A stretch of 64,000 nucleotides of DNA from Robinsoniella peoriensis (GTDB lineage: Bacteria; Bacillota; Clostridia; Lachnospirales; Lachnospiraceae): contig NZ_JTGN01000014.1 of NCBI RefSeq assembly GCF_000797495.1, positions 922-64,921 on the forward strand. The letters are read 5' to 3'. Below, in pieces: positions 16,713 through 25,987 of this stretch; positions within the stretch are counted from its first letter, which is position 1; each line of letters begins with the position of its first letter. The notes beneath the pieces were generated by a model. That model was not told the origin of the DNA, ran no database searches, and saw only the letters and a program-made list of their open reading frames with translations. A program made the position numbers and the translations under genes.

Positions 16713-17483
16713 TTAAGCGTTCTGCCATTTTCTTTTATTTGCTTTTCTGATTGAACGAACTACAAAACTATCTGTAGATGTATTTTCACTTGCTGCAATT
16801 GCAGCTGCTATTACTGCAACTAATTCACCATCATCTGCTAATTCCTCTTCCTGGACCGGAGCCACTGGAACCGGAATTGCTTTTGCTGCAACATCTAATT
16901 CTTTTTCATTCTTTTTGCCACGGTTTTCCAGTTTGCCAAAATGCTTGAACTGAGAAATTAAAAAGCTTAAGAAAATCAGCATTACAAATACAATTACAAG
17001 TCCCATAAGGGTATTTAATGCCGCTTTTTCCATCTTTGCAGCCATGGATGAATCCGCGCCTGTATCAAAAGTCATGCTTGACGGCGCAAGATCTTCCCGT
17101 CCTATTGTCAGTACAACTGCACCATCCGCTTTTTCGAAGGTTACGTTGGTTGTAACTACAATATTATCCTCGGATACTTCGATATCATGTCCGGTAGTCG
17201 CTTTAAATGCTCCAAGCTCATCTCTGACATCCTGCCACGCCTGAACAGCTTCAACAAAAAATTTGTTTGGTGCTGTTAATATGGAAGACGGTTTCATAAT
17301 TTCATCCATCTGCTCATCTGTCATGGAAGTAATCTGCTCTACTGTCTGCTGCGCAAAACTTTCAATAGTCGCACGGTCTGAATCAGAAACAGCCGCTTCT
17401 TCTGCATAAACACACATTGGCATTGCAAGGGTGATTACCGCCATGCACATTGCCAATAAGATTCCTTTAAGTTTTCGTTTCAT
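16713..17483 (-). CDS. OadG-family membrane subunit with an extended exported N-terminus
   Basis: The protein starts with a signal peptide (about residues 1-28, ending VYAEE) followed by about 115 exported residues, then one membrane helix (about residues 150-175, LMGLVIVFVMLIFLSFLI) and a cytoplasmic tail ending in the VIAAAIAAS...RKW pattern typical of OadG/MmdD-type small subunits. Ordinary OadG is near 80-130 residues, so the exported domain is an addition and its role is unknown. A G4 ribosome site favours the ATG at 17483 over a GTG 9 bases upstream. The carboxyltransferase gene ends 15 bases upstream. Confidence 0.83.
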   Translation of the reverse strand: MKRKLKGILLAMCMAVITLAMPMCVYAEEAAVSDSDRATIESFAQQTVEQITSMTDEQMDEIMKPSSILTAPNKFFVEAVQAWQDVRDELGAFKATTGHDIEVSEDNIVVTTNVTFEKADGAVVLTIGREDLAPSSMTFDTGADSSMAAKMEKAALNTLMGLVIVFVMLIFLSFLISQFKHFGKLENRGKKNEKELDVAAKAIPVPVAPVQEEELADDGELVAVIAAAIAASENTSTDSFVVRSIRKANKRKWQNA

Positions 17484-17497
17484 ATCATTCACCCCGC

Positions 17498-18934
17498 TTA
17501 AACCGTGCCATGTTTTTTGTTCGGACGATCTTCTCTTTTTGTGAATAACATTTCAAAAGCTCCGATAACATATTTTCTGGTATCTTCTGCTTCAATCAAC
17601 GTATCAACATACCCTCTTCTAGCTGCTGACATAGCGCTTGACTGTAAAGCTGCATATTCTGCTGCCTTTTCACTGATTGTCGCCGCATCAGCATCCGCAT
17701 ACATAATCCTGGCAGCCGATTTTGCATCCATCATACCGATCTGGGCATCTGTCCATGCAAATGTCATGTCTGCACCGATTGATTTACTGTTCATTGCTAC
17801 ATAAGCTGTTCCGTAAGCTGCACCGATAATAACGTTAACTTTAGGAACAGTAGCGTTTGCAAACGCATAAGTAAGTTGTGCAACAGCTTTTGCGATACAT
17901 CTTTCAGAATGAGTATCTGCTTTAAATCCTTTGACATTTGTCAAGGATAATACCGGAATATTAAAAGCATCACAGAACTGAATAAATTCAGCTGCTTTTT
18001 TTGCACCTCTGTTAGTTAATACTGCTTCATATGTTTCTGCAACGTTGCCTTCTTCATCACAAACTTCTGTACGGTTGGCAACTGCACCTACGGTAATTCC
18101 GTTTAATTTAATAAAACCGGTTACCATTTCTTTTGCATAAGCTGCTTTCGTTTCAAAGAAAAGATTGTCATCAGAAATATCAGATAAAAGAATGGATGTG
18201 TCACCTGCTGCATTTGCAAGATCTTTACATACGCGGTTCAAATCATCTGTACACTCTTCATAAGACATATCGTCTTCGTTGTTAGCCGGGAGCATACATA
18301 CAAGAGATCTGATCTGGGACAGTACGTCAGCTTCGCTGCCTGTATAGTCTACCGTTCCTGCTTCTTCACTCTGGAATTTTGCGGAAGCTGTATCACATTT
18401 AGATACATCATTTCCATCCAGTGCATTTGGAGAATTCACAAATAATTTTGCTTTCTTTTCTTCCATAAATGTAAAGTCGGTAAGTTCGGAAGCGATTGCA
18501 AGTCCTCCGCCGCAATTACCAAATACGGCTGTGATCTGGGGAATTATACCGCTTGCCACTGACTGCTTCATGTAGATTTCACCAAATCCGTTTAAAGCAT
18601 CGGTTGCTTCCTGAAGTCTCATACCTGCGCAGTCAACTAAACCGATCACTGGTGCACCCATTTTAAGCGCCAGATCATAAAGACCAGCAATTTTCTTTGC
18701 ATGCATTTCTCCAATGGTACCTCCAAGTACGGATGCATCCTGGCTATATACATATACCAGGTTGCCGTCGATCACACCATAACCGGTAATGACGCCGTCT
18801 GCAGGGGTTTCCTTTTGCTGCATGTTGAAATCAGTATTTCTGGCAGTTACATATCCGCCGATTTCAACAAAACTGTTCTCATCAAGTAAAGAAGCGATTC
18901 TAGTACTTGCCAAGCTTTGTGCTGTATTACTCAT
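17498..18934 (-). CDS. mmdA: Acyl-CoA carboxyltransferase (MmdA/PccB-like)
   Basis: The crotonase-fold carboxyltransferase transfers CO2 between a CoA thioester (methylmalonyl-CoA or similar) and biotin. N- and C-lobes are both present: VYSQDASVLGGTIGEMHAKK near residue 65, NCGGGLAIASELTDF near residue 145, and the C-lobe with NVKGF and a glycine pair in IIGAAYGTAYVAM. It is 478 residues, somewhat shorter than typical MmdA/PccB (about 510). It is the first gene of the operon with OadG-type, biotin carrier, OadB and OadA subunits. Substrate is inferred only from family; glutaconyl- or propionyl-type chemistry cannot be excluded. Confidence 0.87.
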   Translation of the reverse strand: MSNTAQSLASTRIASLLDENSFVEIGGYVTARNTDFNMQQKETPADGVITGYGVIDGNLVYVYSQDASVLGGTIGEMHAKKIAGLYDLALKMGAPVIGLVDCAGMRLQEATDALNGFGEIYMKQSVASGIIPQITAVFGNCGGGLAIASELTDFTFMEEKKAKLFVNSPNALDGNDVSKCDTASAKFQSEEAGTVDYTGSEADVLSQIRSLVCMLPANNEDDMSYEECTDDLNRVCKDLANAAGDTSILLSDISDDNLFFETKAAYAKEMVTGFIKLNGITVGAVANRTEVCDEEGNVAETYEAVLTNRGAKKAAEFIQFCDAFNIPVLSLTNVKGFKADTHSERCIAKAVAQLTYAFANATVPKVNVIIGAAYGTAYVAMNSKSIGADMTFAWTDAQIGMMDAKSAARIMYADADAATISEKAAEYAALQSSAMSAARRGYVDTLIEAEDTRKYVIGAFEMLFTKREDRPNKKHGTV

Positions 18935-18990
18935 TTTTCAGCCCTCCATTTTCTATATTATTAAAGTAAAACCAAATTTCTGCCAATTAT

Positions 18991-19019
18991 ATTTTATCTT
19001 GTTTACATAAAAAACGCAA
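18991..19019 (-). promoter_or_regulatory. Likely promoter of the decarboxylase operon
   Basis: Minus-strand TTGCGT (19014-19019) and TAAAAT (18991-18996) are 17 bases apart, about 57 bases before the mmdA start. The -35 is poor. Confidence 0.45.
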
Positions 19020-19090
19020 GTGTTTTGTCTATATTTTAACAATTTTTTACCATAGACGCCAGCTCATGTCTGATAATGCATTTATTTTAT

Positions 19091-21283
19091 TTATTCTTTT
19101 ATATCCAATTTAGCAAATGCTGCAGCAAATGCATTATTGATTGGTTCTTTGGCTTCCTGCTTCTGTTTGCTCAGGTAGTTCTGGACATCTTTCTTGCTGA
19201 CACCCGCACCTTCCTTCTGCCTTCTCGCCTGAAAAGCTGACAATTTTTCCTTATGTCCGCAGACGCAGACAAAAGTTTCTTCGCTCCCTTTCATCACCAT
19301 TTCCATTTTCTTATGGCAGTTTGGACATCTGGCATTTGTCACTCTTGCAATTGTTTCACGATGTCCGCATTCCCTGTCCTGGCATACCAGCATACGGCTG
19401 TTCTTTCCATTAACCGCAAGCATACGTTTTCCGCAGACGGGGCATTTTGAATTAGTCAGATTATCATGCCTGAAATTTCCTTCACCCTGTTTGATTTCTG
19501 TTATAATTTCATGGGTATAACTGCGGATGTCATTTAAAAAAGATACTTTTTTTAACTTCCCCTTTGCAATTTTAGACAGCTTCATCTCCCAGTCCGCTGT
19601 CAGTTCCGGCTTTTTCAGATCTTCCGGCACCAGTTCCAGAAGCTGTTTTGCTTTGGAAGTAACGAAGATATCCTTTCCACGTTTTTCCATCAGGAAGGTA
19701 TTAAACAGCTTTTCTATAATATCTGCTCGGGTTGCCACAGTACCAAGTCCTCCGGTCTCTCCAAGTGTTTTGGCTGCCTGGGCATCTTTGCTCTCCATAT
19801 ATTTCACGGGATTCTCCATAGCGGATAAAAGTGTAGCCTCGTTAAAGGGTGCAGGAGGCTTCGTCTTTCCTTCCGTCATGGTGACTTTCTCAATCTCCAG
19901 AACCTGTCCTTTATTTAATACCGGAAGGCTTCCTGCGGAATCCTTTTCATCGTCTTCCTCATCATCCATAGCCATGTCTTCATACACAGCTTTCCATCCC
20001 AGGCTTTTGACAACTTTCCCTTTTGCAGTGAATAATTCCTCTCCTGCTTTTGCTTTCATTGTCGTCTGCTCATATTCAAAAGCCGGATATAAAACAGCCA
20101 GAAAACGCCTTACTACCAAATCATAGATCTTACGTTCATCCACGGACATATGATCCATCTGAACAAACTGCTCCGTTGGAATAATCGCATGATGGTCACT
20201 GACTTTCGCATTATCCACAAATGACTTGTTTGCCCGTATGGGTTTCATAATCAGGGTTCCAGCCAGCTTTTTGTAGGGACCGACTGCACATGCTTTCAGC
20301 CTTTCCTTTAATGTATCTACCACATCTGTACTGATATATCTGGAATCCGTTCGGGGATAGGTCAGTACTTTGTGATTCTCATATAAACGCTGTATCGTAT
20401 TTAATGTATCTTTTGCTGAAAATCCGAACCTTTTATTTGCCTCACGCTGAAGCTCCGTCAGATCGTACAGGCCCGGAGCCTGTGACTGCTTCGCTTTCTT
20501 TTCAACGGATACTACCGTTAATTTTGCATTTTTAAGTTTCTCTGCTATCTTATCTGTCTTTTCTTTCTGGAATGTCCGGCTGCTTCCACTTTTTTCATCC
20601 TGCCAGTTCCAGACCATGCCTTTCGTACGAAGGGTAAGTCCATAGTAAGCCTCAGGCTTAAATTTCCTTATTTCCTCCTCCCTTGCTGCAATCATTGCCA
20701 GGGTTGGAGTCTGTACCCTGCCGCAAGACAACTGGGCATTATATTTACAGGTCAATGCCCTGGTAGCATTGATTCCCACCAGCCAGTCTGCTTCCGCCCT
20801 TGCCACTGCCGCATCATACAGCGGAATATATTCTCTTCCATCCTTTAAGTGACCAAAACCTTCCCGGATTGCTTTATCCGTTACCGAAGAAATCCACAGA
20901 CGCTTTACCGGCTTGTGACTGCCGGCTTTTTCCAAAATCCATCTGGCTACCAGCTCGCCTTCCCTTCCTGCATCTGTGGCGATAATGATCTCTCCCACAT
21001 CTTTGCGGTGTATCTGCGTTTTTACAGCTGCATACTGTTTCGCGCTCTGTTTAATTACAACCAGCTGCATTTTTTCAGGAATCATAGGAAGACTTTCCAT
21101 TTTCCATTCCTTATATTTAACATCATATCCTTCCGGATCAGCCAGCGTAACCAGGTGCCCCAGCGCCCAGGTCACAACATATTGCCCGCCTTCCATAGCA
21201 CCCGGAAGCTTTTTCTGGCATTTCAAAACCCTTGCGATATCCCTTGCAACAGATGGTTTCTCTGCGATTACTAGTGATTTCAT
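19091..21283 (-). CDS. topB: DNA topoisomerase III (type IA), long form with zinc fingers
   Basis: The enzyme passes single DNA strands through a transient nick to resolve linked DNA. The Toprim domain (residues 1-145) has VIAEKPSVAR and the acidic DAGREGE triad; the nucleophile is Tyr309 in LTYPRTDSRY. The C-terminus carries paired zinc-binding motifs near residues 620-690 (CPVCGKRM...CGH and CPNCHKK...CVCGH). At 730 residues it is a full-length clostridial TopB. A second, diverged topB without zinc fingers is at 54427-56442. Neighbours are unrelated housekeeping genes rather than transfer genes. Confidence 0.93.
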   Translation of the reverse strand: MKSLVIAEKPSVARDIARVLKCQKKLPGAMEGGQYVVTWALGHLVTLADPEGYDVKYKEWKMESLPMIPEKMQLVVIKQSAKQYAAVKTQIHRKDVGEIIIATDAGREGELVARWILEKAGSHKPVKRLWISSVTDKAIREGFGHLKDGREYIPLYDAAVARAEADWLVGINATRALTCKYNAQLSCGRVQTPTLAMIAAREEEIRKFKPEAYYGLTLRTKGMVWNWQDEKSGSSRTFQKEKTDKIAEKLKNAKLTVVSVEKKAKQSQAPGLYDLTELQREANKRFGFSAKDTLNTIQRLYENHKVLTYPRTDSRYISTDVVDTLKERLKACAVGPYKKLAGTLIMKPIRANKSFVDNAKVSDHHAIIPTEQFVQMDHMSVDERKIYDLVVRRFLAVLYPAFEYEQTTMKAKAGEELFTAKGKVVKSLGWKAVYEDMAMDDEEDDEKDSAGSLPVLNKGQVLEIEKVTMTEGKTKPPAPFNEATLLSAMENPVKYMESKDAQAAKTLGETGGLGTVATRADIIEKLFNTFLMEKRGKDIFVTSKAKQLLELVPEDLKKPELTADWEMKLSKIAKGKLKKVSFLNDIRSYTHEIITEIKQGEGNFRHDNLTNSKCPVCGKRMLAVNGKNSRMLVCQDRECGHRETIARVTNARCPNCHKKMEMVMKGSEETFVCVCGHKEKLSAFQARRQKEGAGVSKKDVQNYLSKQKQEAKEPINNAFAAAFAKLDIKE

Positions 21284-21403
21284 ATATTAATTCATCCTCT
21301 GCTTTTCTATGTCGTATTTGCGAAAAATCCGCTTCCTGTTATTATAGCATTGCACAGAGGTTTTTCAAAGTAGAAATTTTATACTTCAGGCTCACATTAC
21401 AAC

Positions 21404-22651
21404 TTAGGCAGCAAACCATCCCCATATCTTATCCAGGCACCAGGAAAAATCCAGTTTTTCAATATTCTGGGTGGTAATAATCGGATATTCTCTCAGTGGC
21501 TTTCCATTCAGGTAATAAGTAACCTTCCCAATCTCAGTATTACTTTTTACCGGTGCCGTAAGTTGTTCTTTCATCTGGTAATCGGCTGTTATTTTCTCAT
21601 TTTCAGATAAGAGCATTTTGATAGTATCATCTTTGGAACACTTCAGGCTGGTATTTACGAAAGCAGTATCCTGCAGGTTCTGGCTTTCCGGAATTCCGGA
21701 TTCTACTTTCAGGGGTTTTATAACATCGGATGCTACAAATACGCCAGGTTCATTTCCAATATGTATTTCCTTGAAATCATAATGCCGAAGCCCATAATTC
21801 ATCAGCTTTCTGGTATCACTCCACTTATAGCTCTTATTATTTGGCCAACCGCATGCCAGCAAAGCGACAATGAAGGTCTTGCCGTCTTTTTTAAGTGCCC
21901 CTACATAACAGTACCCTGCATTGTTGGTGAACCCTGTCTTTCCGGAAAGTGCCCCTTCCATCATGCTTAAAAATGCATTGTGGTTTACACAGGAAAAATT
22001 TCTCGTCTGATCCGCATTAGCAAAACTATGGTTCGCAGCTCTTGTAATTTTTAAGAACATATCTTTTTGTGGTGATTCTGTGATACAGTACTTCATAATA
22101 CGTGCCAGATTCGCTGCAGTAGTCGAATGGGTTCCTTTTTCATCGGTTGCGTCTAATCCGTTGGGTGATATAAAATATGTATCCGTGCATCCTATCTCTT
22201 TTGCTTTTGCATTCATCATATCTGCAAATCCCTGCACGCTTCCACCCAGATGCTCGGCTATGGCAACAGCGGCATCATTAAAAGACTCCAGCATAAGTGC
22301 ATAGAGCAGGTCTTTGAGATAAAACCGTTCTCCTGTATTCATACCCAGCCTAACCTTTGGCTGAGACGCAGCAAGGGAAGATGCGGTAACTACAGAATCC
22401 AGATCTCCTTTTTCCAGTGTGAGTATACAGGTCATGATCTTTGTAGTACTTGCCATTGGCATTACATCATTTTCATTCTTTCCATAAAGAATACGCCCTG
22501 TATCACCATCCATTAAAACGGCACTACGGGCGTATAAATTATTCAGCTCTTCCGGCGTCTGATCCTCTGCCGCCAGAGCAGCCAGGCGATTTCCGGAAAT
22601 ACTGAGCAGCAGTATTAAAAGAATTGCTGTTATTTTCTTCATCCACTTCAC
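21404..22651 (-). CDS. D-alanyl-D-alanine carboxypeptidase (S11 family, DacF-like), copy 1
   Basis: This exported penicillin-binding protein trims the terminal D-Ala of peptidoglycan stem peptides. It has a signal peptide (residues 1-28), SxxK at Ser68-Lys71 (MASTTKIM), SxN at 123-125 (ESFNDAAV) and KTG at 238-240. A C-terminal beta-rich PBP5_C-like domain and a hydrophobic/amphipathic end (SWCLDKIWGWF) suggest membrane association. Promoter and partner genes are not evident. Two other S11 genes occur in the window (25988 and 50484). Confidence 0.93.
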   Translation of the reverse strand: MKWMKKITAILLILLLSISGNRLAALAAEDQTPEELNNLYARSAVLMDGDTGRILYGKNENDVMPMASTTKIMTCILTLEKGDLDSVVTASSLAASQPKVRLGMNTGERFYLKDLLYALMLESFNDAAVAIAEHLGGSVQGFADMMNAKAKEIGCTDTYFISPNGLDATDEKGTHSTTAANLARIMKYCITESPQKDMFLKITRAANHSFANADQTRNFSCVNHNAFLSMMEGALSGKTGFTNNAGYCYVGALKKDGKTFIVALLACGWPNNKSYKWSDTRKLMNYGLRHYDFKEIHIGNEPGVFVASDVIKPLKVESGIPESQNLQDTAFVNTSLKCSKDDTIKMLLSENEKITADYQMKEQLTAPVKSNTEIGKVTYYLNGKPLREYPIITTQNIEKLDFSWCLDKIWGWFAA

Positions 22652-22722
22652 ATCCTATGGCTTTTCTACTAGTATATGTTGGATGTGAAAGAATATTATA
22701 AAGTATTTCAGAGTATCTCTAT

Positions 22723-23511
22723 TTATTTGTAGTTTCTTTCAAAACGATAATTGAGGTAGTCCATATCCGTAATGGTATTATAAAAATCTTCCATTACCGT
22801 AACCGTCTCCGGTACCGCCAGCCTAAACAAATGCAAAAGCATCTGGTTACTTTCCTCACAGCGTTTGCTTTTCTTCTTTTTTATAATTCTACCCTGAATT
22901 GCATCAGATGCTTTCGTAAAATGAGCCAGATTAAGAAAAAGATTTCTCTTAAAACAGTTGGAGCAGACCGTTATATTCGTATAGAACTTCATCGCTTTTA
23001 AGCAATGGCGCACCTGGCATTCGCTGATATCTGACAGCGCATTGGCAATTTCCCTGATTGTTTCTTTTTCCAGGTGAATTGAATCGGAGGGATGGAAACG
23101 GAAAGGATTGCGGTTATTGCGTTCCATCAATTCACGGTCGAACTCTGTTTCGATTTCGTCGTGGGATACCCCTGTCTTCTCGATATATTCATTTATATAT
23201 GGATGACAGGTACTGTCCAGCATATAATGACATACAAATCCAAACATATACGCAAGGAGTATCTCACTTTCTTCCTGCATATATTTTCTCTTGCATTCCG
23301 CAAAGAAGACAGATGCAATCTCGTCATGCATCTCGTGTCCCTTCTGGCTGATTGGGTTATTACAAAAGGGTCTGTTATAGAAAAGTATATCAGGTCCATG
23401 CAGTCCGATCAAATACGCGGTTCTTTCATTTCCTATTATCTGTTTCATTTCTTCCGGAAGCTTTTGATAAACAATTTTTCCAAAAGCATCATGTGCATAA
23501 GTTGTAGGCAT
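22723..23511 (-). CDS. Zinc-dependent phospholipase C-like protein
   Basis: The 262-residue protein matches the Zn_dep_PLPC family: THis-rich opening PTTYAHDAFG, YLIGLHGPDILFY near residue 40, KGHEMHDE, and FVCHYMLDSTCHPYI near residue 100, supplying the His/Asp metal ligands. There is no signal peptide, so it is probably cytoplasmic and not a secreted toxin. Many Clostridia carry such a protein of unknown function. GGGAGAG before the ATG at 23511 rules out an upstream in-frame start. scpB ends 41 bases upstream, so cotranscription with scpAB is likely. Confidence 0.82.
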   Translation of the reverse strand: MPTTYAHDAFGKIVYQKLPEEMKQIIGNERTAYLIGLHGPDILFYNRPFCNNPISQKGHEMHDEIASVFFAECKRKYMQEESEILLAYMFGFVCHYMLDSTCHPYINEYIEKTGVSHDEIETEFDRELMERNNRNPFRFHPSDSIHLEKETIREIANALSDISECQVRHCLKAMKFYTNITVCSNCFKRNLFLNLAHFTKASDAIQGRIIKKKKSKRCEESNQMLLHLFRLAVPETVTVMEDFYNTITDMDYLNYRFERNYK

Positions 23512-23551
23512 AAAAACTCTCCCATCTGTACTCCAGAGCCTGTAAACCACT

Positions 23552-24121
23552 CTAGATATTCAGTTTTAATTGAATTTCTTCTTCAGCCTCTGCCTTAAAA
23601 TCCTCTAATTGCACGGGATTTACAGTTGGCAGATCCTCTAAAGAGTGTACCCCGAAATTCCTTAAGAATTCTTCTGTTGTTCCAAATAAAAGCGGACGTC
23701 CCGGTGCATCCAGCCGCCCCAGTTCTTTTACAAGATTATATTCAATCAGCTTATTCACTGCATGGTCGCTCTTAACACCACGGATTTTTTCAATCTCCAT
23801 TTTTGTGATTGGCTGTTTATATGCTATAATGGAAAGAGTCTCCAGTGCAACATCCGTTAAAACCATTTTTTTCGGCTGCTTTGCAATTCGAATCAGATAC
23901 TCATACATATCCTTCTTTGTACACATTTGAAAGGCATTTTCCAATTCTATGATCTGAATGCCACGCTCTTCCGTCTGATAACGGTCCATCATATTATGTA
24001 TTATTTTTTTAGTTGTTTCTGAATCCTGTTCTACTGCTTTTGCAATTTTATCCACTTCCACGGATTCTCCCATAGTAAAGAGAATCGCCTCAATTGCAGC
24101 TTCTGTCTTCTTTAAATCCAC
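23552..24121 (-). CDS. scpB: Segregation and condensation protein B
   Basis: ScpB is the winged-helix dimer that binds ScpA in the SMC condensin complex. The 189 residues show two winged-helix domains, with EAILFTMGE at the start, DVALETLSIIAYKQPITKMEIEKIRGVKSD in two adjacent family blocks at about 95-125, and the conserved GRPLLFGTTEEFLRNFG near residue 140. Translation begins at GTG with GAGG 7 bases upstream. It lies 108 bases after scpA. Confidence 0.95.
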   Translation of the reverse strand: MDLKKTEAAIEAILFTMGESVEVDKIAKAVEQDSETTKKIIHNMMDRYQTEERGIQIIELENAFQMCTKKDMYEYLIRIAKQPKKMVLTDVALETLSIIAYKQPITKMEIEKIRGVKSDHAVNKLIEYNLVKELGRLDAPGRPLLFGTTEEFLRNFGVHSLEDLPTVNPVQLEDFKAEAEEEIQLKLNI

Positions 24122-24229
24122 TCGTATTCCTCGCTTTTCCTTTACACTTCATCGTATGCATATCATAAGCCTGCTTATAACATCCCCCAAATACGTATCA
24201 GAAATAATTTTCTGTCTTACAATTTACAC

Positions 24230-24970
24230 TTAATTGGCCGTTATGTAGATATCATCAAAGATATCCTGCTGCATGATATTGATTTTACCCACTTTCATTA
24301 GTTCCAGAATGGCTAAAAAAGCAACAATTACATGTATTTTACTGGTCTGTAATACCAACAGATCACGAAATCTGCAGGATTTCCGGGTCAGTACATACTG
24401 TTCCACGAACTCCATTTTATCATCCAGACTGACTTCTTCTTTTTCCAGATTTCCAAAGGTGCTTCGAATCGGGTCAATTCTGTTCTCCTGCCGTTTCATT
24501 ACCGCTTTAAATATCGCATTCAGTTTTGCCAGCGTCACTCCCGAAAGCAGTTCTTCTAAATGGATCGGCTCGCGGTACTCTTCTACCTCATCCGGTACGG
24601 TTGGAGGCTTATATAAAAATAATTGGGCATCTTCCTGGCGGTCACGCAATTCATAAGACATGTATTTAAACAATTTATACTGCAGCAGCTGTTCTACCAG
24701 CTCCTGCCGGGGATCTTCTTCTTCCCCCTCTTCATTTACTTCTTTGGGAAGGAGCATCCGGGACTTGATATCGATTAAGGTAGCCGCCATAACCAAAAAC
24801 TCACTCATTACGCCTAAGTCCTGCCGTTCCATTTCCTGTATATATTCCAGATACTGTCTGGTGATTTCCACAATGGGAATATCATAGATACTAACTTTAT
24901 TTTTATCAATCAAATGCAAGAGCAGATCCAGCGGACCTTCAAATGCCTCTAGCTTGACGGGAATTCCCAT
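24230..24970 (-). CDS. scpA: Segregation and condensation protein A
   Basis: ScpA is the kleisin that bridges SMC heads. The N-terminal VKLEAFEGPLDLLLHLIDKN and KVSIYDIPIVEIT, the MAATLIDIKSRMLLP segment, and the C-terminal winged helix with FLAILELMKVGKI are diagnostic. Length (246) is normal. It heads the scpA-scpB block; the metallophosphoesterase gene ends about 100 bases upstream. Confidence 0.95.
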   Translation of the reverse strand: MGIPVKLEAFEGPLDLLLHLIDKNKVSIYDIPIVEITRQYLEYIQEMERQDLGVMSEFLVMAATLIDIKSRMLLPKEVNEEGEEEDPRQELVEQLLQYKLFKYMSYELRDRQEDAQLFLYKPPTVPDEVEEYREPIHLEELLSGVTLAKLNAIFKAVMKRQENRIDPIRSTFGNLEKEEVSLDDKMEFVEQYVLTRKSCRFRDLLVLQTSKIHVIVAFLAILELMKVGKINIMQQDIFDDIYITAN

Positions 24971-25072
24971 AATATTTCCTGCCTTCTTTTACTAATCTAA
25001 GTCTCTTCTCCACTTTATGTGGAAAACGCATATTCTTTATTGTACTAAGTTTTCTTAAGATTTGCAAGCAAA

Positions 25073-25876
25073 TTACTGCAATTCCACAACAACCAGCTCG
25101 GTAGGGTTATGAAACCGCAGTTTGATGGAATGGCTGCCCAGCCCTGCGCTTACTACTAATTGATGTCTTCCTATATGAAAGAGCCCCTTATCATACTTTG
25201 GAAATATTTGTACCTGTGGACTGATAACACCGCCCAGCAGCGGAAGGCGTATCATTCCTCCATGCAAATGCCCCGATAAGGTTAAATCTGCCCCCCAGCC
25301 GGCATAAGTTTTAAAAAATACCGGATTATGAGCCAGCAGAATATGATATCCTTTTTCATCCGGTCTTCCAAGAGCCTGGTTCATTTCCTCCACGCCCAGC
25401 TTTTCCCTGGAAAAACGTTTAAAAAACCGCTTATCCAGTTCATATCCGTGAATAATCATTTTCATTCCTGCCGCCTTGCAGAGACATCTTTCATTTTCCA
25501 ACAGGACAACGCCTATGGAACGGATCTCCTTTTGAAACCGTTCATAGACATCTCCGTAAATCTGCGGATATATTTTCATCCGGTATTCATGGTTCCCATT
25601 GCTGTAATAGACCGGATACTTCTTTACCAGGGCTTTTAGCAGAAACACTGTGGAATCCATATCCGTAGGCTTATCCGGTTTGGATACCAGCATATCACCT
25701 ACTACCATAACTATATCGGGATTAATTTTATATACTGCCTGTATCAGCCGGATATTATTTTCCCCGTAAACCGTGCAGTGCAAATCCGCAAGTACCACTA
25801 TTCTCACCGGACGGCTGGGGGAATTATTTTTTTGCATTGTCTTTATTTTATATGTTGCTATTTTAAATTTTCTCAT
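25073..25876 (-). CDS. Calcineurin-like metallophosphoesterase (YkuE-like)
   Basis: All metal-binding motifs are visible: DLH at 31-33, GD at 60-61, GNHE at 94-97, His183 in LLAHNP and GHLHGG at 202-207. The arrangement resembles YkuE/Cthe-type phosphoesterases with a lipid-proximal role, but the substrate is unknown. The usual N-terminal membrane anchor is weak here: the first 22 residues are basic rather than hydrophobic. GGAGA precedes the ATG. Two terminators separate it from the upstream carboxypeptidase gene. Confidence 0.85.
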   Translation of the reverse strand: MRKFKIATYKIKTMQKNNSPSRPVRIVVLADLHCTVYGENNIRLIQAVYKINPDIVMVVGDMLVSKPDKPTDMDSTVFLLKALVKKYPVYYSNGNHEYRMKIYPQIYGDVYERFQKEIRSIGVVLLENERCLCKAAGMKMIIHGYELDKRFFKRFSREKLGVEEMNQALGRPDEKGYHILLAHNPVFFKTYAGWGADLTLSGHLHGGMIRLPLLGGVISPQVQIFPKYDKGLFHIGRHQLVVSAGLGSHSIKLRFHNPTELVVVELQ

Positions 25877-25901
25877 TTATTCTCCATATAATTTCATCTT
25901 T

Positions 25902-25922
25902 AAAAAACCCGTTTGGGTTTTC
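25902..25922 (-). terminator. Second terminator downstream of carboxypeptidase copy 2
   Basis: AAAACCC/GGGTTTT stem with a 4-base loop, running into T6 on the minus strand. Confidence 0.75.
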
Positions 25923-25950
25923 AAAAGTATATCATAGTTTTACAAAAATG

Positions 25951-25976
25951 AAAAGAGCCCCTTTCGAGGCCCTCAT
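25951..25976 (-). terminator. First terminator downstream of carboxypeptidase copy 2
   Basis: GC-rich stem (GAG...CCTC with GGGGCTC, small bulge) and a GAAA loop followed by T4, starting 12 bases after the stop at 25988. Confidence 0.75.
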
Positions 25977-25987
25977 TCCAATACCCT

